Shown here: positions 1 through 10,915 of the stretch, piece by piece
Layout of the letters: each line of letters opens with the position of its first letter
How positions within the stretch are numbered: the first letter of the stretch is position 1
Assembly: GCA_963719525.1 (NCBI GenBank)
Contig: CAVRCG010000004.1
Coordinates: 2,170,001 to 2,234,000, forward strand
Source: Bernardetia sp963719525
Lineage (GTDB): Bacteria > Bacteroidota > Bacteroidia > Cytophagales > Bernardetiaceae
DNA length: 64,000 nt
Direction of reading: 5' to 3'
Notes under the pieces: model-generated
Told to the model about the DNA's origin: nothing
The model's input: the letters and a program-made list of their open reading frames with translations, nothing else
The model's database searches: none
Made by a program: the position numbers and the translations under genes

Positions 1-320
1 ATTTTTGCAAAGAGGCAGGCGAATACAAAGCTCGTTATATTGGTTCGCTAGTAGCAGATTTTCATCGAAATATGCTCAAAGGTGGAATTTTTATCTATCC
101 AAGCACACAGAAAATACCAAAAGGAAAGTTGCGTTTGTTATATGAATGTAATCCTTTGGCGTTTATTGCCGAACAAGCAGGTGGAAAAGCGTATGACGGG
201 CGTGTTCGTATAATGGAAATCGAACCTGATTCGTTGCATCAACGAACTACCTATTATGTCGGTTCTGCAAATATGGTCGATAAGGCGTTGGAGTTGATAA
301 ATACTCATGAACCAGTTTAG
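1..320 (+). CDS. fbp: Fructose-1,6-bisphosphatase class I, C-terminal part (cut by window start)
   Basis: The reading frame is open from base 3 and ends in TAG at 318-320, so only the last ~105 residues are present. The protein hydrolyses fructose-1,6-bisphosphate to fructose-6-phosphate in gluconeogenesis (cytosolic). The visible part contains YIGSLVADFHR, the YPS segment and KLRLLYECNPLAF, which matches the class I FBPase pattern with the catalytic-site Lys and the E-x2-P motif, followed by EQAGGKAYDG. Identity rests on these family motifs. The N-terminal metal-binding half lies outside the window. A strong hairpin terminator follows 40 bases downstream, so this is the end of its transcript. 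Confidence 0.93.
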   Translation, partial: FCKEAGEYKARYIGSLVADFHRNMLKGGIFIYPSTQKIPKGKLRLLYECNPLAFIAEQAGGKAYDGRVRIMEIEPDSLHQRTTYYVGSANMVDKALELINTHEPV

Positions 321-360
321 ATTTTAGAATATTCTACCTTTTAAAAGTCAGTTTTATATA

Positions 361-397
361 ATGCTGTCGTTACTAATTAGTGATGATAGCATTTTTT
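361..397 (+). terminator. Rho-independent terminator after fbp
   Basis: A 14-bp stem (ATGCTGTCGTTACT paired with AGTGATGATAGCAT, counting G-U pairs) encloses an AATT loop and is followed by a run of six T. It sits between the fbp stop and the next gene on the same strand. Confidence 0.8.
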
Positions 398-548
398 GTT
401 TAGAAAGACATAATTAAAAAAGTCAGTTTTATTAAAAAATGCTTCATCTGTTCCCTTGTATTTTTCGTAAAGATTGAAAAAAAGAGTTTTAATTTATCTA
501 AAAAAATACGTACTTTCCTAAAACTACGAATCATCAAACGCTTTACTT

Positions 549-2961
549 ATGGAAAATAAAAAACAAATAGCAGAACTTTTTCGAAAACTATCGATTGTAG
601 AATCCAAACAATCCGTTTTTGAGAGGGAAATAAAAAAACTACGCATAGAAATTCAAAAGTTTGAAGGAGTACAAAATGAAACTTCTTTTGAAGGAGAAAC
701 AGTAAAAAAAGAAGAACCAATTTTACGTCAGAAACCAATTTTTAGAGATATTCCGTCTGACTTCCCTCAATCTGAAAAAGAAAATAATGATAAAAAAGAA
801 GAGGGAAATAATGAACTAAAACGAAGAAAAACACCTGTTTTTGAAGAACGAACAAAACAAGAATCACCACAAGTCAAATCAAGCATTGAAAAATTTATTG
901 GCGAAAATGTAATTTACATAATTGGTGTTTTGATTATCGTTTTGGGTGTTGGAATTGGAGTAAAATATGCCATCGATAACGAACTTATTAGTCCACTTAC
1001 ACGAATAATTTTGGGCTATCTTGCAGGTGCTACACTTTTGGGTTTTGCAATTTATTTGAAGACAAAGTACGAAAAATTTAGCGCAGGACTTTTGAGTGGT
1101 GCAATGGCGATTTTTTATTTTGTAACCTTTATGGGTTATGATTTTTATGGTCTTTTTGATAAAGAAGTAGCCTTTGGATTGATGGTAATCTTTACAGTTT
1201 TCACAGTTGTTTCTTCCCTCAATTATGATAGACAAATTATTGCACATATCGGACTTGTAGGAGCGTATGGAGTTCCGTTTTTATTAAGCGATGGCTCTGG
1301 AAAAGTGATGATTTTGTTTTCTTACATGACCATTATCAATTTAGGAATTTTAGTAATCTCTATCAAAAAATACTGGAAAGCTCTTTACATAAATGCTTTT
1401 TCGCTCACATGGCTGATTCTTATAGGTTGGTACGGTTCGTCTTATGTACAAGAACTGCATTTTAATTTGACTCTAATTTTCTCTACAATTTTCTTTCTTA
1501 TTTTCTATATTTCATTTTTGGCGTATAAAATTATCAGGAAAGAAACGTTTGATGTTGGAGATGTGATTTTGATGCTTCTCAATTCATTTATTTTCTACGG
1601 AATTGGTTATGCAACACTTTCTACAAACGTCAGAACAGAAAATTTAGTAGGATTATTTACACTTGGGCAAGCAAGTATTCATTTTGGAGTAAGCGTAATT
1701 TTATATAAAAACAAACTAGCTGACCGAAATTTATTTTATCTAGCTTCTGGATTAGTGTTGGTTTTCATTACGATTGCCGTTCCTGTTCAACTTGATGGAA
1801 ATTGGGTAACGCTTATTTGGTCGTTACAGGCTGCACTATTATTCTGGATTGGAAGAACGAAGAAAGTAAGTGTTTATGAATCGCTATCTTTTCCTTTGAT
1901 GGTTTTGGCTGTCCTTAGTATGCTTGAAGATTGGATTTTAGCGATAGATGCTTCAACAGGAATTTATGATGCACTAACTCAAAGCAGAATTACCAATCAA
2001 GTAACACCAATTTTTAATGTTATTTTCTTGACTTCGATTATTTTTGCAGCGTCATTTTTCTTTATCGATTTTATAAATAAAAATGAAAAATACATCTCTC
2101 CATTGAAAGAAAAAGCAAATGGTTTTTTGAGTTTTGTAACGATTGCAATTACTACAACTTTACTTTTTGCTTTGTATTCGCCTTTGATAGTTGAGATTTC
2201 TATTTATTTCAATTCAGCTTTTTGAGGCTTCAAGAATTGAAATTTTGGTAGAAGGAAATTACACAGATACATTTTATGATTATGATTTAAAACAGTATCG
2301 ATCCGTTTGGATTCTTAATTATACGCTTCTTTTCTTTATCGGATTAGGTTTTTACTGCATCAAAAAAGTCAAAATTCAGATGCCAGTGATTCTTTATTAT
2401 CTGTCTTCTATTGTGCTTTTAGCTGCTTTTATGACTGGAGGTTTGTACGAACTTAGTGAGCTTAGAGAAAGTTACATTTCACAAAAATTAGCCACTTATT
2501 ACGAAGTCGGAATTTCTAATTTACTGGTTCGTTATGTTTCTTATGCTCTCGTTGTAGGTCTTTTATTTACACTTTTCAAAATGGCAAAGCAAGATTTTTT
2601 GAAGTTTGATTTTATTCCTTTCTTTGATTTTATTCTTCACGTTTCTGTTTTGTGGCTTCTTAGTGCCGAACTTATTCATATTTTGAGCCTTACGAGCAAT
2701 GCAGATGCCTATAAACTGGGTTTGAGTATTCTGTGGGGAATTTATTCTCTCTTTATTATCGTCTTAGGGATCTGGAAAAAGAAAAAATACTTGCGTTTGG
2801 GTGGACTGCTTTGGTTCGGAATTACACTTGTGAAATTATTTCTCTACGATATTGCCTCTCTATCCACTATTTCGAAAACGATTGTCTTTGTTTCTTTAGG
2901 AAGTATTCTTTTAGTAATTTCGTTTTTATATAATAAATACAAAGATAAAATTGAGGGATAG
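549..2961 (+). pseudogene. DUF2339 family polytopic membrane protein, split by a frameshift
   Basis: Two overlapping reading frames (549-2225 and one continuing to 2961) together form one ~800-residue DUF2339-type protein. The first ~40 residues are a charged coiled coil, then a Lys/Glu-rich linker, then from about residue 115 (FIGENVIYIIGVLIIVLGVG) a long series of hydrophobic segments typical of this family of unknown function. In the T5 run at 2219-2223 the frame breaks: removing one T gives an uninterrupted NSAFEASRIEILVEGN join. The second frame has no convincing start of its own; its first possible codon is a TTG inside the overlap. This may be a sequencing error or a young inactivating mutation. 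Confidence 0.8.
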
Positions 2962-3092
2962 AATAAAAGTAGTTTCTTTTTTACACTAATTTACGAAAGC
3001 TTTTTTACCAATTTTTAAGACACAAAAAACAATCGCTTTCCATAAATTGCTTGTATATAACTTTACAGAAAAAAAATCTACTTCTATATTTT

Positions 3093-6000
3093 ATGCAAAA
3101 CGCTAAAAATCAGTTTTTTATAGGCTTTTTTATGTTTTTTGTGTCGCTTTTTTCCATTCAAAAAACGGTTGCACAACAAACATTTTATACAAACGGAATT
3201 ACAGACGATCGAAATACTGTTTATGCTTTCACTAATGCAACCATTTATACAGATTATCAAACCAAAATTTCTGATGCTACTTTACTAATAAAGGACGGCA
3301 AAATTTTGGAAGTCGGAACGAACATAACTATTCCCAAAGGAGCAGTAGCGCAAGACCTAAAAGGAAAAATTATCTATCCTTCTTTTATAGATTTGTATTC
3401 GGATTATGGAATGCCAGCCGTTGAGAAAGCAAAAATTCGTTCGTGGTTTCAAGTTCAATTTAATCCACAAACATCTTACGCTTACGGAAATAATGAAGCC
3501 GTAAAAGCACATCAGAAAGCCAGCGAAATGTTTGACCCAACTAATAAAACAGTAGAAAAAGAAGCTGAAAGTCTTAGAAAGTTAGGTTTTGGAACTTTGC
3601 TTTCAAACCAGCAAGACGGAATAGTTAGAGGAACTTCTGCACTTGTTTTTTTGGGAAATGGAACAGCACAGCAGCAATTATATAAAACCGATGCAGCAGC
3701 AGGGTTTTCGTTTAATAAAGGTTCATCTTCACAATCTTATCCTTCTTCTTTGATGGGTTCGATTGCTCTTTTACGCCAAACTTATCTTGATGGAAAATGG
3801 TATGCAACTCAAATTCCAGCAGGACAAACGAGAGATAAAAACCTCACACTTTCGTCTTGGAACACCATTCAAAATCTTCCTCAAATCTTTGAAGTAGATG
3901 ATAAAATGAATGTTTTGCGTGCTGATAAATTAGGCAAAGAGTTTGGAAAACAATATATTTTTAAAGGAAATGGCGACGAATATCAAGCTATTGATTTACT
4001 CAAAAGTACAAACGCTTCTTTTATTATTCCTCTTAATTTTCCAGATGCTTTTGATGTAAACGACCCTTTAGATGCTCAATTTATTTCTTTTACAGCCTTA
4101 AAACACTGGGAATATGCAGCTTCAAACGCAAGTATTTTAGAAAAAGTAGGAATTAATTTTGCCTTCACAACAGACGGATTAAAAGATAAGTCTAAGTTTT
4201 TGGAGCATCTTAGAAAAGCCGTAGCAGCAGGTCTTTCCAAAACGGCAGCTCTGAAAGCTCTCACGCATACGCCAGCAAATCTGATTGGAGAAGGAAATAA
4301 TTTAGGTGTTTTGAAAAAAGGTGCAATTGCTAATTTTATTATTACTTCTGGCGATTTATTTTTATCAAAAACAAAAATTCATCAAAACTGGATTAAAGGA
4401 CAAAAAAATGAAATCGTCCCTTTTGCTAATTCTTCGTATGCTGGAGTTTATGATTTGACGTTGGAAGAAGATGGAAAACCAAAACTTTATAAATTGGAAG
4501 TTTCTGGAGAAGAGGATAATCTGGATTACAAAATCATAGATGGAAAAGATACTATAAAAGCAAAAGCAACCTACGAAAAAGGAATTTTTGCACTACAATT
4601 TTCTCCTCAAAATCAAACCGAAGCTACTCGCTTAACAGGTTGGTACGATTCAGAAGGCAAGTTTTGGTCTGGCTCTACACGTACATCTGGTGGAAAATGG
4701 GTAAACTGGGAAGCCAAAAATTCAGATGCTAATCAAAGAATAAATCAATCTATTGGAGATGCTCCAAAAGCAGATTCTACATTACAAGAATACAAACCTA
4801 CTTTTCCTTTTGCTCCTTATGCCTTCAAAACACAGCCAAAAGCTGAAACTGTCTTGATAAAAAATGCAACCGTTTGGACAAATGAAAGTGATGGAGAAAA
4901 TAAAGGAATATTAGAAAATACAGATGTTTTATTAGTTAATGGAAAAATAAGCAAAATAGGTAAAAATCTTTCTGCTCCAAATAGTGATACAAAAACAATC
5001 GACGGAACAGGAAAACATCTCACAAGTGGAATAATTGATGAACATTCTCATATTGCTATTTCTGGAGGAGTAAATGAAGGCGTTTATGCAAACAGTTCGG
5101 AAGTAAGAATTGCTGATGTAATCAATCCAGAAGATGTAAATATTTATCGTCATTTGGCTGGTGGTGTTGTGGCTTTGCAGCAATTACACGGTTCTGCAAA
5201 TCCGATTGGTGGACAGTCGGCTGTGATAAAGCTCCGTTGGGGAAAAACTGCCGAAGAAATGAAAATCAAAGGCGCACCAGAACGAATAAAATTTGCATTA
5301 GGAGAAAATGTAAAACATTCAAATTGGGCAGAATATAGCCGTTTTCCACAATCAAGAATGGGAGTTGAGCAGTTTTTGACAGATGCTTTTACACGAGCAA
5401 AAGAATATGAAGCAGCCAAAAAAGCAAACCCAAACACAACAAGAACAGATTTGCAATTAGAAACACTTTTAGAAATTATCAATGGCAAACGGCTTATTTC
5501 TTGTCATTCCTATGTCGCTTCTGAAATTCTTTCTACGATGAGAGTTGCAGAGAAATTTGGTTTCAAAATAAACGTATTTACACATATTTTGGAAGGCTAT
5601 AAAGTTGCTCCAGAAATGGCAAAACACGGTGTTGCAGGTTCTACTTTTTCGGATTGGTGGGCGTACAAATATGAAGTAAAAGATGCCATTCCTTATAATG
5701 CTGCACTAATGAATCAAGCAGGAGTTCTGACTTCAATTAATTCTGATGATGCAGAAATGGGAAGAAGATTGAATCAAGAAGCTGCCAAAACGGTAAAATA
5801 TGGTGGTGTTTCACAGGAAGAAGCGTGGAAATTTGTTACACTCAATCCTGCAAAAATGTTGGGAATTGATAACCGAACAGGAAGTATAAAAGTAGGAAAA
5901 GATGCCGATGTAGTTTTGTGGTCTGCAAATCCGTTGTCTATTTATGCAAAAGCAGAAAAAACGTTTGTTGACGGAATTCTTTATTTTGATAGAGAAAATG

Positions 6001-6173
6001 ATGAAAAACTACGTCAAGAATTAGCAATTGAAAGAGAACGAATTATTCAAAAAATGATTTCGGCAAAAAAAGAAGGCGCACCAACAATAGGCGTAAAATT
6101 TAAAAAAGAACATTTATGGGATTGCGAAGAAACAGACTTTGATTATTGGAAAACAGTAAATGAAGGCGAGTAA
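3093..6173 (+). CDS. Secreted amidohydrolase with duplicated amidohydrolase halves
   Basis: About 1027 residues. The ATG at 3093 is preferred over one at 3051 because it begins a clean signal peptide (MQNAKNQFFIGFFMFFVSLFS..., cleavage near VAQQ). Two amidohydrolase-like halves are visible. In the first (about residues 30-450) the usual metal-binding HxH after the PxxID strand is replaced by SDYG, so it looks catalytically dead. The second (about 590-1010) keeps IDEHSH, a later His in CHSYVA and FTHILEG, and the Asp in NSDDAEMG, as in imidazolonepropionase-like enzymes. A ~110-residue linker, EEDGKPKLYKLEVSGEED..., joins them. Such exported proteins are annotated in Bacteroidota as amidohydrolases; the substrate is unknown. 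Followed by a terminator at 6226-6265. Confidence 0.88.
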   Translation: MQNAKNQFFIGFFMFFVSLFSIQKTVAQQTFYTNGITDDRNTVYAFTNATIYTDYQTKISDATLLIKDGKILEVGTNITIPKGAVAQDLKGKIIYPSFIDLYSDYGMPAVEKAKIRSWFQVQFNPQTSYAYGNNEAVKAHQKASEMFDPTNKTVEKEAESLRKLGFGTLLSNQQDGIVRGTSALVFLGNGTAQQQLYKTDAAAGFSFNKGSSSQSYPSSLMGSIALLRQTYLDGKWYATQIPAGQTRDKNLTLSSWNTIQNLPQIFEVDDKMNVLRADKLGKEFGKQYIFKGNGDEYQAIDLLKSTNASFIIPLNFPDAFDVNDPLDAQFISFTALKHWEYAASNASILEKVGINFAFTTDGLKDKSKFLEHLRKAVAAGLSKTAALKALTHTPANLIGEGNNLGVLKKGAIANFIITSGDLFLSKTKIHQNWIKGQKNEIVPFANSSYAGVYDLTLEEDGKPKLYKLEVSGEEDNLDYKIIDGKDTIKAKATYEKGIFALQFSPQNQTEATRLTGWYDSEGKFWSGSTRTSGGKWVNWEAKNSDANQRINQSIGDAPKADSTLQEYKPTFPFAPYAFKTQPKAETVLIKNATVWTNESDGENKGILENTDVLLVNGKISKIGKNLSAPNSDTKTIDGTGKHLTSGIIDEHSHIAISGGVNEGVYANSSEVRIADVINPEDVNIYRHLAGGVVALQQLHGSANPIGGQSAVIKLRWGKTAEEMKIKGAPERIKFALGENVKHSNWAEYSRFPQSRMGVEQFLTDAFTRAKEYEAAKKANPNTTRTDLQLETLLEIINGKRLISCHSYVASEILSTMRVAEKFGFKINVFTHILEGYKVAPEMAKHGVAGSTFSDWWAYKYEVKDAIPYNAALMNQAGVLTSINSDDAEMGRRLNQEAAKTVKYGGVSQEEAWKFVTLNPAKMLGIDNRTGSIKVGKDADVVLWSANPLSIYAKAEKTFVDGILYFDRENDEKLRQELAIERERIIQKMISAKKEGAPTIGVKFKKEHLWDCEETDFDYWKTVNEGE

Positions 6174-6189
6174 AATGTAGTCATTTTGT

Positions 6190-6210
6190 AGCTCACTCTT
6201 TAGAGTGAGT
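6190..6210. repeat. Short perfect hairpin
   Basis: CTCACTCT and AGAGTGAG face each other across two bases just after the amidohydrolase gene. It has no T tract, so it is probably a structural or REP-like hairpin rather than a terminator. Confidence 0.45.
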
Positions 6211-6225
6211 AACTGTTTGAAAGCA

Positions 6226-6265
6226 AAAACACAGACTGAAAAATAATTTTTTTAGTCTGTGTTTT
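6226..6265 (+). terminator. Terminator hairpin after the amidohydrolase gene
   Basis: AAAACACAGACT pairs with AGTCTGTGTTTT across a 16-base loop. The arms supply A and T tracts on both sides, so it can work in either direction. Confidence 0.65.
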
Positions 6266-6447
6266 CTATTTGTGGATAATTTCTTCTAGCTATAATTTTT
6301 CCTGTATAATTTCTTTCTATTTACATAAAGATACTACACCACCCTTTTTTTCACGTTAAAATCTACAAAAAGATTTCTAAATTCTGTTTTTTATACCGAA
6401 ATTTGTATAAAAATCATCTCAAATCAAAAAATCAGCAAAACTAGTCT

Positions 6448-7020
6448 TTGAAAAAACTTCTACCTTTTCTTATTCTTATAATGGCATCGCTTATATTTTT
6501 CAATCAATTAGGTTATTGGTTGGCTTTTGAAACTATGCACTATCAAATAAAAAGAGAAGTAAGAAGACAACTAAAAGATAAAAATGAATTAGAAATTATA
6601 ACAATTCCTACAAATTGGACTGTTGATAGTAAAACTGGAATAGAAAATAGTTTTATTTGGGTAGAATCTAAAAAAGAATTTAAGTATAATACTAATATGT
6701 ACGACGTTTCTTCTTCCTATCAAAAAGGCGACAGTACTTATTTTTTGGTATATAATGATAAAGACGAAAAGAAATTATATCAAACTTTTGCCTTTCAACT
6801 CAAAGAAAATCAAAATCCTTTTCATCAAAACAAACCTGCTTATCCTCTCAAAAATTTTATAAAAGAAGCTCTTATTTTATCAGAAATTAAATCACTACAA
6901 CCTTTTACAAGTAATTTTATTTCTATTGTTCCAAAAAGCAAATGGCGTTTTTCTATTAAAGAATTTGTTTTTGCGCCAGATTTTCCTCCTCCAGTAGCCG
7001 ATACTTTTCAAGTGTCGTAA
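6448..7020 (+). CDS. Small exported or membrane-anchored protein of unknown function
   Basis: 190 residues from a TTG start at 6448 (start uncertain). Residues 1-26 (KKLLPFLILIMASLIFFNQLGYW) form one hydrophobic segment, either an uncleaved anchor or a signal peptide. The rest is soluble and rich in Lys, Phe and aromatic residues, with no Cys cluster. It ends 60 bases before a TonB-dependent receptor gene on the same strand, so the two could be co-transcribed and it could be a helper of that receptor. This is inference from position only; I do not recognise the family. Confidence 0.6.
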   Translation: MKKLLPFLILIMASLIFFNQLGYWLAFETMHYQIKREVRRQLKDKNELEIITIPTNWTVDSKTGIENSFIWVESKKEFKYNTNMYDVSSSYQKGDSTYFLVYNDKDEKKLYQTFAFQLKENQNPFHQNKPAYPLKNFIKEALILSEIKSLQPFTSNFISIVPKSKWRFSIKEFVFAPDFPPPVADTFQVS

Positions 7021-7080
7021 ATAAAAAGTTGATTTATCAACTACCTTTTCTCAAAATATTCTACCATTGCTCATTTTTTT

Positions 7081-9545
7081 ATGAGTGATATTTTTACATA
7101 CAAAAAAATGAAAACAAATTATTTCAAACTAATAATTGTGCTACTTTTGGGTGCTTTTTATTCTACTCAAAATCACGTTTATTCTCAATTTATAGAAGTT
7201 TTAGATGCTGCTACTTTACAGCCTTTAGAAGGCGTTTCGATTTATAATAAATCTGAAAAATCCGTTATTACTAACTCTCGTGGAAAAGCTAATCTAAGTG
7301 TTTTTGCAGAAAACGATACGTTATATTTTCGTTATTATGGTTATGAAAACAAGAAAATAGCCAAATCCGATGCAGCAGGAATGATTCTTTTAGCTGAAAA
7401 AGTTTTCGAAACGCAGCAGGTTGTCGTTTCGGCTAACAAATGGGAACAAGACAAAAAAGAGATTCCAAATGAGATTGTCAAAATTTCTCAAAAAGAAATC
7501 GCTTTTAATAATCCTCAAACTTCTGCCGATTTGTTAGCACAGACAGGACAAGTTTATGTTCAGAAGAGCCAAATGGGAGGAGGAAGTCCCATGTTTAGAG
7601 GTTTTAATGCAAATTCGGTTTTGATTGTTGTCGATGGCGTTCGTATGAATAATGCAATTTATCGCTCTGGAAATCTTCAAAATGTTATCAATCTTGATGC
7701 GAGTGCGATGGAAGAAGTAGAGGTAATTTTGGGCCAGGTTCTGTGATGTACGGAAGTGATGCGCTAGGTGGTGTAATGGATTTTCATACCAAAAAAGCAC
7801 GTTTTGCGACAGAGGAAAATCTGCTTATTAATGGAAGTGGTTTTGTGCGTTATGGTTCTGCTAATCAAGAAAAAACAGGAAATATTACGCTCAATATTGC
7901 AGGAAGAAGACTAGCAAGTTTGACTACTTTTACCTTTACAGATTACGATGATTTGCGTGTTGGTTCTGCTCGTCCAGACAAAGAAGGTTATGAAGATTGG
8001 GGAAAACGTTTGGAATATGTTGAAAGACGTATTGTAAATGGAGTTGGAAAAGATAGTATTCTAATCAATCCAAATCCACTTATTCAAAAACAATCTGGTT
8101 ATTCGCAATGGAATTTATTGCAAAAACTGACTTATCAAATTTCGGATAATCTACAAGCAGAATATGCTTTTCATTATACTTCTTCGTCGGATATTCCTCG
8201 TTACGACCGTCTTACACAGTACAGAAATGAAAAATTACATTATGCAGAATGGTATTATGGTCGTCAGTTTTGGATGATGAATTATGGAAAACTAACTTGG
8301 TTTGCACAAAAAAAGGCGTTTGATGCGATGCGTGTAATTGTTTCGAATCAGCAAGTAGAAGAATCTCGCCACAGCCGAAAAAGAGGAAAAGATTGGCGAA
8401 GCGACAGGACAGAAAACGTAAGTATGACTTCTTTTAATATCGATTTTGATAAAGATTTGAATGATAATAAAAAGCATCAAATTTTCTATGGTTTTGATTT
8501 TAATTATAATACTGTGAAATCTTCAGCCCTTGAAACTAACATTACAAATAATGAAACTCTTCCATTAGATACTCGTTATCCAGACGGAGGAAGTACCATG
8601 TCAATGGCAGCTCTTTATTTTAATTATAAATGGAATGTTTCCAAAAAAATGACAGCTACGGCAGGCGCACGTTATACACAAATTTCTACACAAGCAAAGT
8701 TTGAAAACAAAGAGTTTTTTGATTTTCCTTTTGATGAAGCAAGTGTAAATACTGGAGCTTTGAATGGAAGTTTGGGTCTTACTTTCCGTCCATCGGATTC
8801 TTGGCAAATTAATACAAATCTTTCGTCAGGTTTTCGTGCGCCAAATGTTGATGACTTGGGAAAAGTATTTGATTCTCAACCGGGGAGTGTAGTCGTTCCT
8901 AATCCAAATTTATCGCCTGCTTATACCTATAATGCAGAATTAGGAATTACAAAAACGTTTGTTAATCGTGTCAGAGTTTCGGCAACAGGATATTATACGC
9001 TTTTGAATGATGCTATGGTTTTGCGTACTTCAAAATTTAATGGTCAAGATTCTATTGTTTATGATGGTGTTCTTAGTCAAGTTGTTTCGTATCAAAATAC
9101 AGATATTGGTTATATTTATGGGTTGAGTACGCAAATTGAAGCTGCAATTACTGATAAATTCAAATTCAAATCTACCTTTAATTATGTTTATGGATTTGAT
9201 GATGTTTCCGAAATTAGACTTCCAGATACGCCTCCTTCGTTTGGTTTGGTTTCATTAAAATACCAACATAAGCGTTTTAAAGTAGAAAGTTTTATTAATT
9301 ATCAAGTAGAAAGTGTAGGTTTTGATAAAATGTCGCCAGAAGACCAAGGAGATACTGTTTTTTATCCAGAAAATTTTATTCCTTCTTTTTGGACTCTGAA
9401 TGTTCGTTCTAGTTATCAAATCAACAAAATACTTAGCGCAAATCTAACGGCTGAAAATATTTTAGATAAATATTATATTTCGTATGGTTCTGGCATTGGT
9501 GGAGCAGGACGAAATTTTATTGTAGCTTTGAGAGCTAATTTTTAA
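7081..9545 (+). pseudogene. TonB-dependent outer-membrane receptor, split by a frameshift
   Basis: The frames 7081-7746 and 7743-9545 form one ~820-residue receptor. The likely start is ATG 7108 (KTNYFKLIIVLLLGAFYS signal peptide). Next comes a carboxypeptidase-like regulatory domain (VLDAATLQPLEGVSIYN), then the plug (QTSADLLAQTGQVYVQKSQ, GGSPMFRGFNANSVLIVVDGVRMNN), then the beta-barrel ending RNFIVALRANF, with a C-terminal Phe as expected. At 7731-7735 one base is missing: adding a G to the GGG run restores VILGPGSVMYGSDALGGV, a highly conserved plug motif. Without correction the protein would stop inside the plug. The substrate cannot be told; receptors of this layout take up siderophores, haem or cobalamin. 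Confidence 0.9.
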
Positions 9546-9555
9546 TATTGAAAAT

Positions 9556-9710
9556 GTCGCTCGTAGGGATACGAGCAACGGTTAGGTTTTGTAACTTTAT
9601 CAATAGTCTGACTACAAACTGCTGACAAATTTTCTTTTCTTAAAAAGGAAATACCAAAACATATTCATTTTGAATAAAAATATAACCGTTGCTGTGTCTT
9701 CACGAGCGAC
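9556..9710. repeat. ~155-bp inverted-repeat element between the receptor and hydrolase genes
   Basis: Left arm 9556-9584 and right arm 9683-9710 are inverted copies sharing the outer block GTCGCTCGT and the inner block AGCAACGGTTA, with a diverged middle. The ~100 bases between them have no coding potential. The layout is MITE- or hairpin-element-like; no target duplication is obvious. Confidence 0.5.
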
Positions 9711-9724
9711 CTTTAAAATAACAT

Positions 9725-10897
9725 ATGAAAAGTATATTTATATTTCTTGCACTAATTCTTTATTCTGTTCAATTCACTTTTGCACAAACTAAAGTAGAAC
9801 AAAAAGTAAGTTCGGATAGCTTAGAAAATTATGTTCAAAACATAATCAAAACTCATAAAATGGTAGGCGTTCAAGTCGCTGTCGTTTCTTCTACCGAAAC
9901 TATAAATTTAGGAGCTTTTGGACTGAGAAAATTAGAAGGCGATTCTTTAGAAATTTCTGATAAAATGCACTTAGGTTCTTGTGGTAAAGCAATGACAGGA
10001 TATTTAGCAGGAATTTTGGTGGAAAAGAAAATTTTAAAATGGGATTCTACTTTAGAAGAAATTTTTCCAGAGCTAGTCCAGACTATGAATAAAAAGTTTA
10101 GAAAGGTTACTTTTAGTGATTTGCTTTCACATCAAAGCCAATTACCTCCTTTTTTTACAGATGGAGAATGGAAACAACTTAGCCGTTTTACAGAGAAAAA
10201 CCCTCAAAAAAGAAGATATAATTTTACAAAATGGGTTCTTTCTCAAAAACCAATACGTTTTAAAAAAGAAGACAGAAAAGCAGGTTATAGATATTCGAAT
10301 GCAGGTTATGGAGTTGCAGCAGCTATGATAGAGCGAGCAACAAACAAAGAATGGGAAAAATTGATGCAAGAAGAAGTTTTTTTACCTTTAGAAATTGATG
10401 CTACCTTTGGCTGGGCTGCTAGAAATAATAAAAAAGAAGGAGCTTGGGGACATATTTTTGATGAAGAAAAAAAGACGCTTATTGCTCACGATCCACATTC
10501 TGAATATCAAATGGATTCTATTTTGTCGCCTGCTGGAAATATAAGTATGTCCATTATAGATTATATAAAATTTATTCAGAAGAATTTATTAGGTCTAAAT
10601 GGATTGGATAAAGAACATAGTAAAGAATTTTATGAATATCTACATTACTTCAATATTGAAAATTCTGAGTATTCAATAGGTTGGTATTCTATACATCAAT
10701 CTGATGAAAATAGTCCATTTGATGACATGGTAAGTACGCACTCGGGAAGTGCAGATACATTTTTTTGTATTAATTTTGTGCTTCCAAAACATAATATTGC
10801 AATCCTAGTAATTGCTAATTCGGCAAACGAAAAAACTCAAACAGGACTAAAAAAAATTAGAAATTATCTTTTACGTCATTATGTAACACTAAAGTAA
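9725..10897 (+). CDS. Exported serine hydrolase, beta-lactamase/D-alanyl-D-alanine peptidase fold
   Basis: 390 residues with a signal peptide (KSIFIFLALILYSVQFTFAQ). Catalytic motifs of the beta-lactamase class C/DD-peptidase superfamily are present: SxxK as SCGK in LGSCGKAMTG (about residue 93), YxN as YSN in GYRYSNAGYG (about 192), and a late HSG (HSGSADTFF, about 340) in the KTG position. It probably acts on peptidoglycan peptides or small esters in the periplasm; the true substrate is unknown. The gene ends 18 bases before thyA and may be co-transcribed with it. Confidence 0.85.
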   Translation: MKSIFIFLALILYSVQFTFAQTKVEQKVSSDSLENYVQNIIKTHKMVGVQVAVVSSTETINLGAFGLRKLEGDSLEISDKMHLGSCGKAMTGYLAGILVEKKILKWDSTLEEIFPELVQTMNKKFRKVTFSDLLSHQSQLPPFFTDGEWKQLSRFTEKNPQKRRYNFTKWVLSQKPIRFKKEDRKAGYRYSNAGYGVAAAMIERATNKEWEKLMQEEVFLPLEIDATFGWAARNNKKEGAWGHIFDEEKKTLIAHDPHSEYQMDSILSPAGNISMSIIDYIKFIQKNLLGLNGLDKEHSKEFYEYLHYFNIENSEYSIGWYSIHQSDENSPFDDMVSTHSGSADTFFCINFVLPKHNIAILVIANSANEKTQTGLKKIRNYLLRHYVTLK

Positions 10898-10915
10898 GTT
10901 TAAAAATAAAAAAAA

